Source of the DNA: Streptococcus thalassemiae
GTDB taxonomy: Bacteria > Bacillota > Bacilli > Lactobacillales > Streptococcaceae
Direction of reading: 5' to 3'
DNA length: 64,000 nucleotides
NCBI RefSeq assembly: GCF_903645285.1
Contig: NZ_CAHJXN010000003.1
Coordinates: forward strand, 288,001-352,000
The notes under the pieces are model-generated. The model was not told the DNA's origin and did no database searches. It worked only from the letters and a program-made list of their open reading frames with translations. The translations under genes and the position numbers were made by a program. How positions within the stretch are numbered: the first letter of the stretch is position 1; each line of letters begins with the position of its first letter. This document shows positions 43,499 to 52,283 of this stretch, one piece after another.

Positions 43499-44768
43499 CA
43501 CTTGCCTCAATCCGCTGAATCTTAGCACCTAGCTGCGCCAACTTCTCATGGAAACGGTAGTAACCTCTATCCAAGTGGACTAATTTACCAACCACAGTTT
43601 CTCCTTGCGCTACCAAACCTGTCAAAATCAAGGCTGCACTGGCACGAAGGTCAGTAGAAAGAACTTCTGCCCCCTGCAAAGGTTGACCACCAACAATACG
43701 AGCTGTATCACGGATAATCTCAGAATGCAAGCCCATGCGGCGCATTTCTTCTAGGTGTTGGAAACGATTTTCGAAAACTGTCTCCACCATGGTTGATTCT
43801 CCTTTTGCGACTGTCATCAAGGCTGTAAATTGAGCCTGCATATCTGTTGGAAATCCTGGGTGGGGCAAGGTTTTCACATGGACAGCTTTTAGATTTTCTA
43901 GTTGAGAGCGAACTCGAATTCCCTCAGTCTCCTCTGTCACTTCCACTCCCATTTCAAGCAACTTGGCAATCAAGGGACGGTTGTGCTCCCAAACAGCGTC
44001 TCGAATCAAGACATCACCACCAGTCATGGCAGCAGCTACCATAAAGGTTCCTGCTTCGATACGGTCTTGGACTACATTGTGAGTCGTACCATAAAGTTTC
44101 TCAACACCAGTAATGGTAATGGTCTCTGTACCAGCACCTTTGACTTTGGCTCCCATTTCATTAAGGAGAATGGCTAGGTCAACAATCTCAGGCTCACGCG
44201 CAGCATTTTCAATCACTGTGATCCCATCAGCCAGAGTCGCTGCCATCATCAAGTTCTGCGTAGCACCAACACTTGGAAAGTCCATATAGATATGGGCACC
44301 ATGTAAGCGATCAGCCTTGGCTTCGATATAACCAGCAGTCTGGCTAATCTTTGCCCCCATAGCTTCCAGACCTTTCAAATGAAGATCGATAGGGCGACTA
44401 CCAATCGTACAACCACCTGGCATGGATACCTTGGCATGACCCACACGGGCAAGGATTGGCCCTAATACAACGATGGAGGCGCGCATCTTGCTGACATACT
44501 TGTAAGGGGCTTCCTCAGTGATGTCGCCAGTAGCATCCACCTCAACAAGATGGGCCTCCTCATCAAAGTCAACCTTGGCATTCAAACCACCAACCACCTG
44601 ATTCATAATAAAGACATCCGACAAGATCGGTACATTCTGTAAGACTGTCTTTCCTTCACTTGCTAGAATAGTCGCTGCCAACAAGGGCAAGACTGCATTC
44701 TTTGCTCCTTCGATGGTTACACTTCCTACCAGACGATTATCGCCACCTTGAACCACAATTTTGTCCAT
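43485..44768 (-). CDS. murA: UDP-N-acetylglucosamine 1-carboxyvinyltransferase
   Basis: A 427-aa enzyme that adds enolpyruvate to UDP-GlcNAc, the first committed step of peptidoglycan synthesis and the target of fosfomycin. Seen: the N-terminal [20 protein letters not shown] and the catalytic Cys (about residue 120) in [11 protein letters not shown], so no Cys-to-Asp resistance change. Low-GC Gram-positives carry two copies; this is the one linked to endA. Its 3' end overlaps epuA. Confidence 0.95.
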
Positions 44769-44791
44769 ACTCGTTTCCTTTACATTTGATT

Positions 44792-45022
44792 TTATAATAA
44801 TCCTCTAAGCGCTTCTTGCCACAACTGATATAGGCCGATAAAGAAAGAACTCATGATATAGCCCATGACAATGCTGAAAAAGGCTACTAGTAAACGAACT
44901 TTTCCTGTATTCTCAGTTGTCACTTTTAAAACCTTTTCCCATCTAACAAGATTCTTTAAAAGGTAAAAACTCACATAAATAAAGAGCATGTGACTGCTTA
45001 GAGTGAATAATAATTGAACCAT
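44792..45022 (-). CDS. DUF1146 (YwzB-family) membrane protein
   Basis: A 76-aa protein with two hydrophobic helices and the family core LVRWEKVLK...ARLL-like stretch. Function unknown; it is often encoded just before murA, as here (23-base gap). The start codon lies only seven bases after a perfect extended -10 (TGGTATAAT), and no ribosome site is possible, so its mRNA is predicted to be leaderless. Confidence 0.82.
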   Translation of the reverse strand: MVQLLFTLSSHMLFIYVSFYLLKNLVRWEKVLKVTTENTGKVRLLVAFFSIVMGYIMSSFFIGLYQLWQEALRGLL

Positions 45023-45029
45023 TTGACTA

Positions 45030-45035
45030 TTATAC
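45030..45035 (-). promoter_or_regulatory. Extended -10 promoter of ywzB-murA-epuA-endA
   Basis: TGGTATAAT on the minus strand. It is placed so that the first transcribed base should be the A of the DUF1146 ATG. Confidence 0.7.
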
Positions 45036-45079
45036 CATCTTCTCTGTTTGTGCGCTAGTTTGGAAACTTCACTTAAAAA

Positions 45080-46117
45080 CTAGGGATTGTTTTTCAAGTA
45101 ATCAATTGCATCTTGTAGGGTTTTAACAGGCACGATTTTCATATCTGTCTTGATTGTTTTGGCTGCTTCTAGGGCTGTTTGGTAGTTGTTTTTTGCATCC
45201 GGGTGTGCTTTTTGTTCTTCTTCGCTAACAGGATTATCAGGGGCAAAGAAAATAGCGGCACCTGCTCTAGCCGAAGCTACAACCTTCTTGTCAATACCAC
45301 CAATATCTCCCACATTGCCATCACGGTCAATGGTACCTGTACCGGCAACAATACGACCATTACGAAGACCTGGGTGAGCTATTTGAGTATAGATAGCTAG
45401 ACTAAACATGAGACCAGCACTTGGGCCGCCAATACCAGCTGTTGAAAAGCTAATTGGGACATTGCTGATTACCTCTGTACGATCAATCAAGCCGATTCCA
45501 ATCCCATTTTTTCCATTTTCCAAGCTGATAATCTTTCCTTCTGCAGACTTGGTTTGCCCATCCTCTTCATAGGTCACCTTGACGGAGTCCCCTAATTTTT
45601 GAGAACTAACGTAATCAATCAAGTCTTTGGAACTATCAAAGGTCTGATCATTGACTGCTGTGACCGTATCAGAGATATTGAGAATCCCTTTAAAGGTTGA
45701 ATTATCCGTCACATTCAAGACATAAACCCCAAAATACTTGAGTTCGATATCCTTACCAGCTGTTTTTAGACCTTGATACTTGGCCATATTTTGCGATGTT
45801 TGCATGTAGAATTGATTGATCCGCATAAATTCAACATCGGAAGTTCCACCTGTGGTCTCCCGGGCACTACGAATATCTGTAAAAGGCGTCAACCAAGCAT
45901 AAACCATATGGGCTAAAGTGGCATGCTGGACACCAACCGTAACGAATTGATAGGCACCAGCCGCCTGATCTTCTGTGTCATTTACTTTAAGGACTTGGCG
46001 AATATCTTCCGAACCACCTGGAACCTCTATATAGTAGGGCAAAGGCACTACAAATGCCAAGAAGGTCACAATCAAGGCCGCAATGACATATAAGGGCCAT
46101 CTAATCTTTTTTTTCAT
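45080..46117 (-). CDS. YlbL-type membrane protease (PDZ and Lon-like domains)
   Basis: A 345-aa protein with one N-terminal membrane helix (about residues 8-28), an extracellular PDZ domain (about 120-205) and a C-terminal Lon-type peptidase domain. The catalytic Ser is in [13 protein letters not shown] and the Lys in [15 protein letters not shown]. The S. mutans homologue SepM trims the competence peptide, and the pneumococcal one also processes surface peptides. Its start overlaps the end of coaD by 17 bases, so the pair is coupled. Confidence 0.9.
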   Translation of the reverse strand: MKKKIRWPLYVIAALIVTFLAFVVPLPYYIEVPGGSEDIRQVLKVNDTEDQAAGAYQFVTVGVQHATLAHMVYAWLTPFTDIRSARETTGGTSDVEFMRINQFYMQTSQNMAKYQGLKTAGKDIELKYFGVYVLNVTDNSTFKGILNISDTVTAVNDQTFDSSKDLIDYVSSQKLGDSVKVTYEEDGQTKSAEGKIISLENGKNGIGIGLIDRTEVISNVPISFSTAGIGGPSAGLMFSLAIYTQIAHPGLRNGRIVAGTGTIDRDGNVGDIGGIDKKVVASARAGAAIFFAPDNPVSEEEQKAHPDAKNNYQTALEAAKTIKTDMKIVPVKTLQDAIDYLKNNP

Positions 46118-46589
46118 TTCTTATTTCCTCCAAAATACTCTCAGGAACATAGCAGGCAATATCCTGACCAAATTTCAAAAGCTCTCTAACGCCTGATGAA
46201 CTGATATAGAGATGTTCAGGTCGACTATGTAAATAAATAGTCTCTATATCAGGAGACAGTTGATGGTTGTAGTAATCAAAACTGGCTTCATATTGCAAAT
46301 CCGACGCATTCCTCAAACCTCTCACTAGGCAAGTAGCCCCCAGTCTTTTCGCAACATCAACCACCAATTCATCATGAGAAGACACAACTGCAACATTTTC
46401 CAAATGTTTCAAAGCCGTTTCTAGTCCCCGTTTACGCTTTTCGATAGGGAGAAACCCTTGTTTGTGGGGATTAAAAAAAATACCGACATAGAGCTTATCA
46501 AAAAGTTTGCTCGCCCGTTCAATTATATCCAGATGCCCATTTGTCATCGGATCAAATGAGCCTGTGAATAATCCAATCTTATCTGACAT
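46101..46589 (-). CDS. coaD: Phosphopantetheine adenylyltransferase
   Basis: A 162-aa enzyme of coenzyme A synthesis transferring AMP to 4'-phosphopantetheine. Seen: the nucleotidyltransferase motif [15 protein letters not shown] and the C-terminal [13 protein letters not shown]. It overlaps rsmD by 11 bases and the YlbL-type gene by 17, a tightly packed operon. Confidence 0.96.
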   Translation of the reverse strand: MSDKIGLFTGSFDPMTNGHLDIIERASKLFDKLYVGIFFNPHKQGFLPIEKRKRGLETALKHLENVAVVSSHDELVVDVAKRLGATCLVRGLRNASDLQYEASFDYYNHQLSPDIETIYLHSRPEHLYISSSGVRELLKFGQDIACYVPESILEEIRNEKKD

Positions 46590-47118
46590 AGACTGTCACC
46601 TTACTAATTCCATAAATTTTTTCCTTCCAGATGCCCAGGCAGGCAATTTCTTCTGGAAGTTCAACGGCTTTATCCGTCTCACACACGACCATGACATCTT
46701 CAGAAAAAAGCTCCCTCTCAGCCATTTTTTCAATATCTGCTACGATTTGTTCCTTGGCATAAGGAGGGTCTAAGAAAATGAGATCGAATTCCCCAGATAC
46801 CTGTTCCAATGCCCTTTCTGCATCCATCTTGAGGAGTTGAAATTTTCCAACTTCCTTGGTCATCTGAATATTTTCAGCCACGATAGCCTGAGCCTTACGG
46901 TCTCGTTCCACCAAAACAGCGCTGGACATGCCACGCGATACTGCCTCGATAGATAAACCACCACTACCTGCATAAAGGTCCAAGACTCGTCCCCCTTCAA
47001 AGTAGGGACCAATCATGTTAAAAATAGCTCCCCTAACCTTATCTGAAGTAGGTCTTGTCGTCTTGCCTTCTAGTGTCTTGAGGGGACGTCCCCCATAGAT
47101 TCCTGATACGATTTTCAT
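46579..47118 (-). CDS. rsmD: 16S rRNA (guanine966-N2)-methyltransferase RsmD
   Basis: A 179-aa SAM-dependent methyltransferase of the small ribosomal subunit. Seen: [21 protein letters not shown] at the N-terminus, SAM motif [15 protein letters not shown] and the catalytic LDPPYAKEQ. It is first of the rsmD-coaD-ylbL operon. The ATG is seven bases after an extended -10 with no ribosome site, so the mRNA is predicted to be leaderless or nearly so. Confidence 0.95.
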   Translation of the reverse strand: MKIVSGIYGGRPLKTLEGKTTRPTSDKVRGAIFNMIGPYFEGGRVLDLYAGSGGLSIEAVSRGMSSAVLVERDRKAQAIVAENIQMTKEVGKFQLLKMDAERALEQVSGEFDLIFLDPPYAKEQIVADIEKMAERELFSEDVMVVCETDKAVELPEEIACLGIWKEKIYGISKVTVYVR

Positions 47119-47125
47119 ACCGTTT

Positions 47126-47131
47126 ATTATA
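47126..47131 (-). promoter_or_regulatory. Extended -10 promoter of rsmD-coaD-ylbL
   Basis: TGGTATAAT on the minus strand, followed by seven bases and then the rsmD ATG. Confidence 0.7.
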
Positions 47132-47211
47132 CCAAATTATAGACAAAAAGAGAAAGAAGAGGCTGGCTAGTACTAAATTCGAGGATAAAATTCAGAAAAT
47201 CTGTCTATAAT

Positions 47212-47256
47212 AAAACGCATAACATCAACCTTTACTGAACTGATATTATGCGTTTT
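47212..47256. terminator. Terminator between asnA and rsmD
   Basis: AAAACGCATAA and TTATGCGTTTT perfect 11-base arms. It works mainly for asnA on the minus strand, with T-rich sequence on both sides. Confidence 0.8.
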
Positions 47257-47285
47257 TATCATTTTGAAACTTTTAAAATCCTTAT

Positions 47286-48278
47286 CTACAAAATATTTTC
47301 GTAAGTATCGCGGACTTCTTGAGGCCAAACACTTGTTTGCACTTCTCCGATGTGTTTCTTGCGAAGTAGAAACATAGCCATCCGAGATTGTCCAATTCCC
47401 CCACCGATTGTCAATGGGAATAGGCCGTTCAACAAAGCCTTGTGCCATTCCAATTCTAAGCGGTCTTCATCACCTGTGATGGCAACCTGACGGCGAAGCG
47501 TTTCTTCATCTACACGAATCCCCATAGAAGACAACTCAAAGGCTCCACCTAAAGACTCATTCCAAACAAGAATATCGCCATTTAGACCCTTGTAGCCATT
47601 TTCAGACTCGCTTGTCCAGTCATCGTAGTCTGGTGCACGTCCATCGTGCGGTTTACCGTCTGGTAATTCACCACCGATACCAATCAAGAAAACAGCACCA
47701 AATTCTTTACAGATAGCATTTTCACGCTCTTTCGGTGTCAAGTCTGGGTAGCGTTCTACCAACTCTTCTGTGTGGATGAAAGTAATCTGTTTTGGCAAGA
47801 TAGATTCGATGTCATAGCGAGCTTCAACAGCTAGCTCTGTCAGGCGAATAGCCTTGTAAATCTTCTCAACTGTTTCTTTTAGATAAGCGATGTTACGCTT
47901 ACCATTTGGGATAACCTTCTCCCAGTCCCACTGGTCAACATAAACAGAGTGAGTCGCATCCAGCGAGTCTTCGTCTGGACGAAGGGCCTTCATGTGGACG
48001 AAAAGACCTTCACCCTCACCGAAACCAAAACGAGCCAAGGTATGGCGTTTCCATTTAGCAAGGGAGTGCACCACTTCATAAGTAGCGTCAGGGATTTGGA
48101 GAACCTTGACCGATACGGCATTCTCAACACCTGATAAGTTGTCCTGCATCCCGTCACCGACCCTACTCAAGATAGGACCTTGAACTTCGACGACTTCTAG
48201 CTTGTCTTTCAAATACTGGGTAAAAGTGTTTTTGACAAAAGAAATTTCTTCTTGTTGATGGATAAAACTTTTCTTCAT
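47286..48278 (-). CDS. asnA: Aspartate-ammonia ligase (asparagine synthetase A)
   Basis: A 330-aa class II synthetase-like enzyme making asparagine from aspartate, ammonia and ATP. Seen: [18 protein letters not shown] near the N-terminus, [13 protein letters not shown] and the C-terminal [23 protein letters not shown]. Full length. The ribosome site TTGAGGAG and a TATAAT lie upstream. A single-gene unit; no T-box is seen in its short leader. Confidence 0.96.
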   Translation of the reverse strand: MKKSFIHQQEEISFVKNTFTQYLKDKLEVVEVQGPILSRVGDGMQDNLSGVENAVSVKVLQIPDATYEVVHSLAKWKRHTLARFGFGEGEGLFVHMKALRPDEDSLDATHSVYVDQWDWEKVIPNGKRNIAYLKETVEKIYKAIRLTELAVEARYDIESILPKQITFIHTEELVERYPDLTPKERENAICKEFGAVFLIGIGGELPDGKPHDGRAPDYDDWTSESENGYKGLNGDILVWNESLGGAFELSSMGIRVDEETLRRQVAITGDEDRLELEWHKALLNGLFPLTIGGGIGQSRMAMFLLRKKHIGEVQTSVWPQEVRDTYENIL

Positions 48279-48388
48279 AAACTACTCCTCAAAAATTAGT
48301 TAAAAGCATTATACACCTATTTCCAAGAAAAGAAAAGAGAAAATTTAAAAAAATCAGTGTCACTCAAAACACTGATTTCATAGACCTT

Positions 48389-49072
48389 CTAGTCATTGCG
48401 ACCGAAGATCCGTAAAATACTTAGGAAGAGATTGATAAAATCAAGATAGATACTGAGAGCCATTGACACAACCCAGCCTGTCGCTACACGACCTTGTGAT
48501 TGTTCATAAGCAAGGCGAATCTTTTGGTTATCCCAAGCAATCAACCCTGAGAAAACCAAAACCATGGCTACGCTAATCATATAATCAAAGAAACCACTAG
48601 CCAAGAAAATATTGACTATCATAGCAATCAGCAAACCGATGAGAGCTGCCATCATAGCCCGACCAAGACCACTCAAGTCTTTCTTGGTGAAGATACCAAC
48701 TGCCGCCATGACAAAGAAGAGAAGGGCGCTCGATACAAAGGCAGATAAAACTGTACCCGGAGTATAGAAGGCCACCACAAAACTGAGGGTAAAGCCGTTT
48801 AATACTGAGTAAAGTAAAAATACTGGAAGAGCCGCTGGACTATTCTTTGAAGCCATACTGCTGGCAACGAAAACCAAGGCCAACTCTGCAAAGGTTGCAA
48901 TGGTCAACCAGAGACGTCCCTGCATCAAAAAGTAAACTAACTGAGATTGAAAGACCGTCAACATAAGACCTGATACTAAAGCGGATAGTCCAATCCCCAG
49001 ACCAACAAAGGCATAAACCTTAGCGTAAAATTGATTGAGACCTGCGCGGTTATGAATAATAGTGTGATTCAT
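48389..49072 (-). CDS. Bax inhibitor-1/YccA family membrane protein
   Basis: A 227-aa protein with seven hydrophobic helices and the family ending LALSIYLDFINLFLSILRIFG-type motif, with the conserved YLDFINLF. Family members include E. coli YccA, which restrains FtsH, and some calcium-leak channels. The ATG at 49072 is supported by AAAAGGAG. An extended -10 (TGTTATAAT, minus strand) lies about 40 bases upstream. Confidence 0.88.
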   Translation of the reverse strand: MNHTIIHNRAGLNQFYAKVYAFVGLGIGLSALVSGLMLTVFQSQLVYFLMQGRLWLTIATFAELALVFVASSMASKNSPAALPVFLLYSVLNGFTLSFVVAFYTPGTVLSAFVSSALLFFVMAAVGIFTKKDLSGLGRAMMAALIGLLIAMIVNIFLASGFFDYMISVAMVLVFSGLIAWDNQKIRLAYEQSQGRVATGWVVSMALSIYLDFINLFLSILRIFGRND

Positions 49073-49127
49073 CCTTTTCTCCTTTTCTATGAACATCTTT
49101 CCTTGATTATAACAAAAAAAGTTAAAA

Positions 49128-49868
49128 TTAGCTTAAATGGAAGATCAAAATACCGGCCGCAACGGCAACATTCAAACTCTCCGCCTGCCCCTTCATACTA
49201 ATGTGAACCAACTGGTCTACACTTTCAGCCATGAGGGGACTAATTCCTTGACCTTCATTTCCCATGACTAGTACAAAATTTTCTATAGGAGGCAGTTCTC
49301 TGTAATCAACAGAATCTTTAGATAGGGTTGTGGCTAGCACTGGGATACCAGCCTTTTTAGCTTCCTCAAGAAGACTTTGACTAGACATCCGGTAAATAGG
49401 CAGATGAAAATGACTGCCTTGCATGGAACGTAAGGTCTTAAGACTGTAGATATCTGCCGACTTTTCTGAAACAATCACTCCAGTAAAACCTGCTGCATCC
49501 GCAGTTCGAATGATAGTTCCCACATTACCAGGATCTTGCACATCTTCCAAAAACAAGAACTTGCCCTGACTAAAGTCAGCTTGTCCTACTTCTTCTTTTT
49601 GAACCACCGCAACGATTCCCTGTGGAGTCTGAGAATCCGCTAAATCTAGCAAAATATCCTCTGACACCCAGACAGTTTGCGGAAAAGCAGCTAACTGATC
49701 TCGGTAATTTTCTAGGGCAAAGATTTTCTCAATCGTCACTCCAGCTTGAACAGCTTCTTCAAACAAGTGCCAGCCTTCAATCAAATAGGAAGACTTGCGG
49801 TATTTTTTTTGGTGTAATTTCTTGGCATTTTTTACCACAGAATTGGCTTTTGAGGTTATAATAGTCAT
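49128..49868 (-). CDS. SpoU/TrmH-family RNA 2'-O-methyltransferase
   Basis: A 246-aa SPOUT methyltransferase, probably acting on 23S rRNA. Seen: an N-terminal substrate-binding domain (ITSKANSVVKNAKKLHQKKYR), and the C-terminal knot with VQDPGNVGTIIRTADAAG, VMGNEGQGIS and the SLNVAVAAGILIF ending. The ATG at 49868 gives the family start and lies six bases after TATAAT, with no ribosome site: a predicted leaderless mRNA. It is divergent from acyP. Confidence 0.92.
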   Translation of the reverse strand: MTIITSKANSVVKNAKKLHQKKYRKSSYLIEGWHLFEEAVQAGVTIEKIFALENYRDQLAAFPQTVWVSEDILLDLADSQTPQGIVAVVQKEEVGQADFSQGKFLFLEDVQDPGNVGTIIRTADAAGFTGVIVSEKSADIYSLKTLRSMQGSHFHLPIYRMSSQSLLEEAKKAGIPVLATTLSKDSVDYRELPPIENFVLVMGNEGQGISPLMAESVDQLVHISMKGQAESLNVAVAAGILIFHLS

Positions 49869-49874
49869 AGAAAT

Positions 49875-49880
49875 ATTATA
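49875..49880 (-). promoter_or_regulatory. Extended -10 promoter of the SpoU/TrmH-family gene
   Basis: TGTTATAAT on the minus strand, six bases before the start codon. Confidence 0.7.
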
Positions 49881-49901
49881 ACACAATCAAAGGGGTTTGG
49901 T

Positions 49902-50180
49902 ATGCAAAAGGTTAGAATGATTGCCCAAGGCAGGGTACAAGGAGTCGGCTTTCGTTGGGGTGTTTACAGCTTGGCACTTGAAATTGGTGGTATCACAGGT
50001 CGGGTATGGAATAACGACGATGGCACAGTGGAAATCTTAGCCCAAGCAGACTCATCTGCTATCATGGCAAAATTTATCCAAGAAATCCGCAAAGGACCCA
50101 CACCTTTTTCAAAAGTAAGCTACTTAGATGTCAAACTGAGCAACTTTCCTCCTTACCCTGACTTTAAAATCGCAAATTAA
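49902..50180 (+). CDS. acyP: Acylphosphatase
   Basis: A 92-aa enzyme hydrolysing acyl phosphates. Seen: the catalytic loop GRVQGVGFRWG with its Arg, and the catalytic Asn in VWNNDDGTVEI. Complete. The ribosome site AAAGGGG precedes the ATG. It is the first of two plus-strand genes in an otherwise minus-strand region. Confidence 0.93.
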   Translation: MQKVRMIAQGRVQGVGFRWGVYSLALEIGGITGRVWNNDDGTVEILAQADSSAIMAKFIQEIRKGPTPFSKVSYLDVKLSNFPPYPDFKIAN

Positions 50181-50257
50181 GTCTCTAGAACTATTGTATA
50201 TTTTGTAAAAAAACAGTAGAATAGAAAGGTATAATTTTTAAAGAAGGAATAAAAACA

Positions 50258-51184
50258 GTGAAATCTATTAAACGTTTTGCACTCTCGGCTATGGGAGTGG
50301 CTATGTTGCTTGTCTTGACTGGCTGTGTCAATGTCGATAAAACCACAGGTCAGCCAACAGGATTTATTTGGAATACGATCGGAGCGCCTATGGCTGAAGC
50401 CATCAAGTACTTCGCTACTGATAAAGGTCTAGGCTTCGGTGTCGCTATCATTATCGTAACCATTATCGTACGCTTGATTATCTTGCCACTTGGTATCTAC
50501 CAATCATGGAAGGCAACACTTCACTCTGAAAAGATGAACGCCCTCAAGCACGTCCTTGAGCCACACCAAACGCGTCTCAAAGAAGCGACTACTCAAGAAG
50601 AAAAACTCGAAGCCCAACAAGCTCTCTTTGCTGCTCAAAAAGAGCACGGCATCAGCATGTTTGGTGGTGTAGGATGTTTCCCTATCCTCCTTCAAATGCC
50701 TTTCTTCTCTGCTATCTACTTTGCTGCCCAGCATACTGAAGGGGTTGCTCAAGCAAGCTACCTAGGCATTCCTCTAGGTTCTCCAAGTATGATTTTGGTT
50801 GCCTGCGCTGGTGTCCTTTACTATCTTCAATCGCTCCTTTCACTTCACGGAGTAGAAGATGAAATGCAAAGAGAACAAATCAAGAAAATGATTTACATGA
50901 GCCCACTCATGATTGTCGTCTTCTCCCTCTTCTCACCAGCTAGTGTCACACTTTACTGGGTTGTCGGTGGTTTCATGATGATTCTCCAACAGTTTATCGT
51001 CAACTATATCGTTCGGCCAAAACTTCGCAAAAAAGTCCGTGAAGAACTAGCCAAGAACCCACCAAAAGCAAGTGCTTTCTCTACACCAAGTGGACGAAAA
51101 GACGTTACTCCTGAACAACCAACTGCTATCACAAGCAAGAAAAAACACAAAAATCGCAACGCTGGAAAACAACGTTCGAGATAA
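50258..51184 (+). CDS. yidC: Membrane protein insertase YidC (lipoprotein form)
   Basis: A 308-aa insertase of the YidC/Oxa1 family. Seen: a lipoprotein signal peptide with lipobox LTGC (Cys about residue 23), five membrane helices, the hydrophilic-groove Arg region (IIVRLIILPLGIYQSWKAT) and a basic C-terminal tail (KKKHKNRNAGKQRSR) that contacts the ribosome. Streptococci have two copies with different tails; this long basic tail fits YidC2. A terminator follows. Confidence 0.92.
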   Translation: MKSIKRFALSAMGVAMLLVLTGCVNVDKTTGQPTGFIWNTIGAPMAEAIKYFATDKGLGFGVAIIIVTIIVRLIILPLGIYQSWKATLHSEKMNALKHVLEPHQTRLKEATTQEEKLEAQQALFAAQKEHGISMFGGVGCFPILLQMPFFSAIYFAAQHTEGVAQASYLGIPLGSPSMILVACAGVLYYLQSLLSLHGVEDEMQREQIKKMIYMSPLMIVVFSLFSPASVTLYWVVGGFMMILQQFIVNYIVRPKLRKKVREELAKNPPKASAFSTPSGRKDVTPEQPTAITSKKKHKNRNAGKQRSR

Positions 51185-51192
51185 GAAGAAAA

Positions 51193-51220
51193 AGGCTTAG
51201 CTGGTTTGCTAAGTCTTTTT
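51193..51220 (+). terminator. Terminator after yidC
   Basis: GGCTTAGC and GCTAAGTC stem followed by TTTTT. Confidence 0.75.
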
Positions 51221-51227
51221 GCAAGTC

Positions 51228-51331
51228 ATACTCTTCGAAAATCTCTTCAAACCACGTCAGCTTCGCCTTGCCGTACTCAAGTACAGCCTGCGGCTAGCTT
51301 CCTAGTTTGCTCTTTGATTTTCATTGAGTAT
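51228..51331 (+). repeat. BOX element, boxA-boxC form
   Basis: Starts ATACTCTTCGAAAATCTC and ends TTTTCATTGAGTATC. The inner part reads CGTCAGCTTCGCCTTGCCGTA (boxA) and CTGCGGCTAGCTTCCTAG (boxC), with no boxB. It sits between two terminators in the convergent yidC-pflA gap. Confidence 0.92.
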
Positions 51332-51332
51332 C

Positions 51333-51364
51333 AAAAGCCCGATGTTCCCATCAGGCTTCTTTTT
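51333..51364. terminator. Terminator after pflA (two-way)
   Basis: AAGCCCGATG and CATCAGGCTT stem with A and T runs on its two sides; it serves pflA on the minus strand. Confidence 0.75.
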
Positions 51365-52158
51365 TATCCATGCACACGTTTCATATAGTCTTGGTAACTT
51401 TCGGTATCCATGAGTTTTTTAGCGTTCTTGACGCGATCTGCTGTTGGTGGTTTGACTCCTTCGAGGGAATAAGGAATTCCCAATTCACGCCATTTGAACT
51501 CACCCATGGTATGATAAGGTAGAATTTCAAACTTATCAACATTTTTGAGGGTCTTGACGAACTTACCAAGTTCAATCAAGTCATCATCTCTATCTGTCAA
51601 TCCCGGAACTAGCACGTGGCGAATCCAGACAGGTTTTCCAATATCTGATAGATACTGGGCACAGGCCAAGATATTTTTATTGGTTTGGCTAGTAACAATC
51701 TTGTGCTGTTCTTCGTTGATTTCCTTGATATCCAAAAGAACCAAGTCAGTGACAGCCATGAGTTTGTCAAACTTCTCAAGGTAACGTGGTTTATTACGGA
51801 AAGGCAGAGCACAGGTATCCAAGGTACAGTGGATTCCTTGTTCCTTAGCCTTGGTGAAAAGGGCAATCAGGAAATCAATCTGCAAGAGGGCTTCTCCTCC
51901 ACTGACTGTAATCCCACCCTTATTTCCCCAGAAACCGCGATAACGCAAGGCTTCTGTCAAGACATCATCTACCGTCCGTTCACGTGACTTATTAGACTCC
52001 ATAGCCCAAGTGTCCGGGTTGTGGCAATACTGGCAACGCATGTGACAGCCCTGCAAAAAGACAATAAAGCGAATACCAGGCCCATCTACTGACCCAAAGC
52101 TTTCTGTCGAATGCACCATTCCTGTCACTTGTCCATAATCAATTGTTTCTTCAGACAT
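51364..52158 (-). CDS. pflA: Pyruvate formate-lyase activating enzyme
   Basis: A 264-aa radical-SAM enzyme that installs the glycyl radical on pyruvate formate-lyase for mixed-acid fermentation. Seen: the 4Fe-4S motif CHMRCQYC (CxxxCxxC), the GGE-type motif VSGGEALLQ and N-terminal TESFGSVDGPGIRF. No pfl gene lies nearby, as is common in streptococci. A TATAAT (52193-52198, minus strand) and a cre-like site lie upstream. Confidence 0.95.
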   Translation of the reverse strand: MSEETIDYGQVTGMVHSTESFGSVDGPGIRFIVFLQGCHMRCQYCHNPDTWAMESNKSRERTVDDVLTEALRYRGFWGNKGGITVSGGEALLQIDFLIALFTKAKEQGIHCTLDTCALPFRNKPRYLEKFDKLMAVTDLVLLDIKEINEEQHKIVTSQTNKNILACAQYLSDIGKPVWIRHVLVPGLTDRDDDLIELGKFVKTLKNVDKFEILPYHTMGEFKWRELGIPYSLEGVKPPTADRVKNAKKLMDTESYQDYMKRVHG

Positions 52159-52171
52159 ATCGTTACCTTCC

Positions 52172-52186
52172 TTGAAAACGTTTTAT
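52172..52186 (-). promoter_or_regulatory. Possible CcpA (cre) site before pflA
   Basis: TTGAAAACGTTTTAT matches the cre consensus WTGNAANCGNWNNCW at all but one fixed position. It lies just downstream of the pflA -10, where CcpA binding would block transcription in rapidly used sugar. Confidence 0.5.
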
Positions 52187-52283
52187 AGTTTTATTATATC
52201 ACGACTTGAAGGAAAAACAAGGTTTTTGCCTATTTTTTAGAAAGCAAGCTGTTTTTCAATTTCATTTTCAATCTATTCTCAGA

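Noticed and set aside
47173..47448. 91-codon minus-strand frame near the end of asnA
   Set aside because: It overlaps asnA in another frame and runs through the asnA terminator; no ribosome site and no family resemblance.
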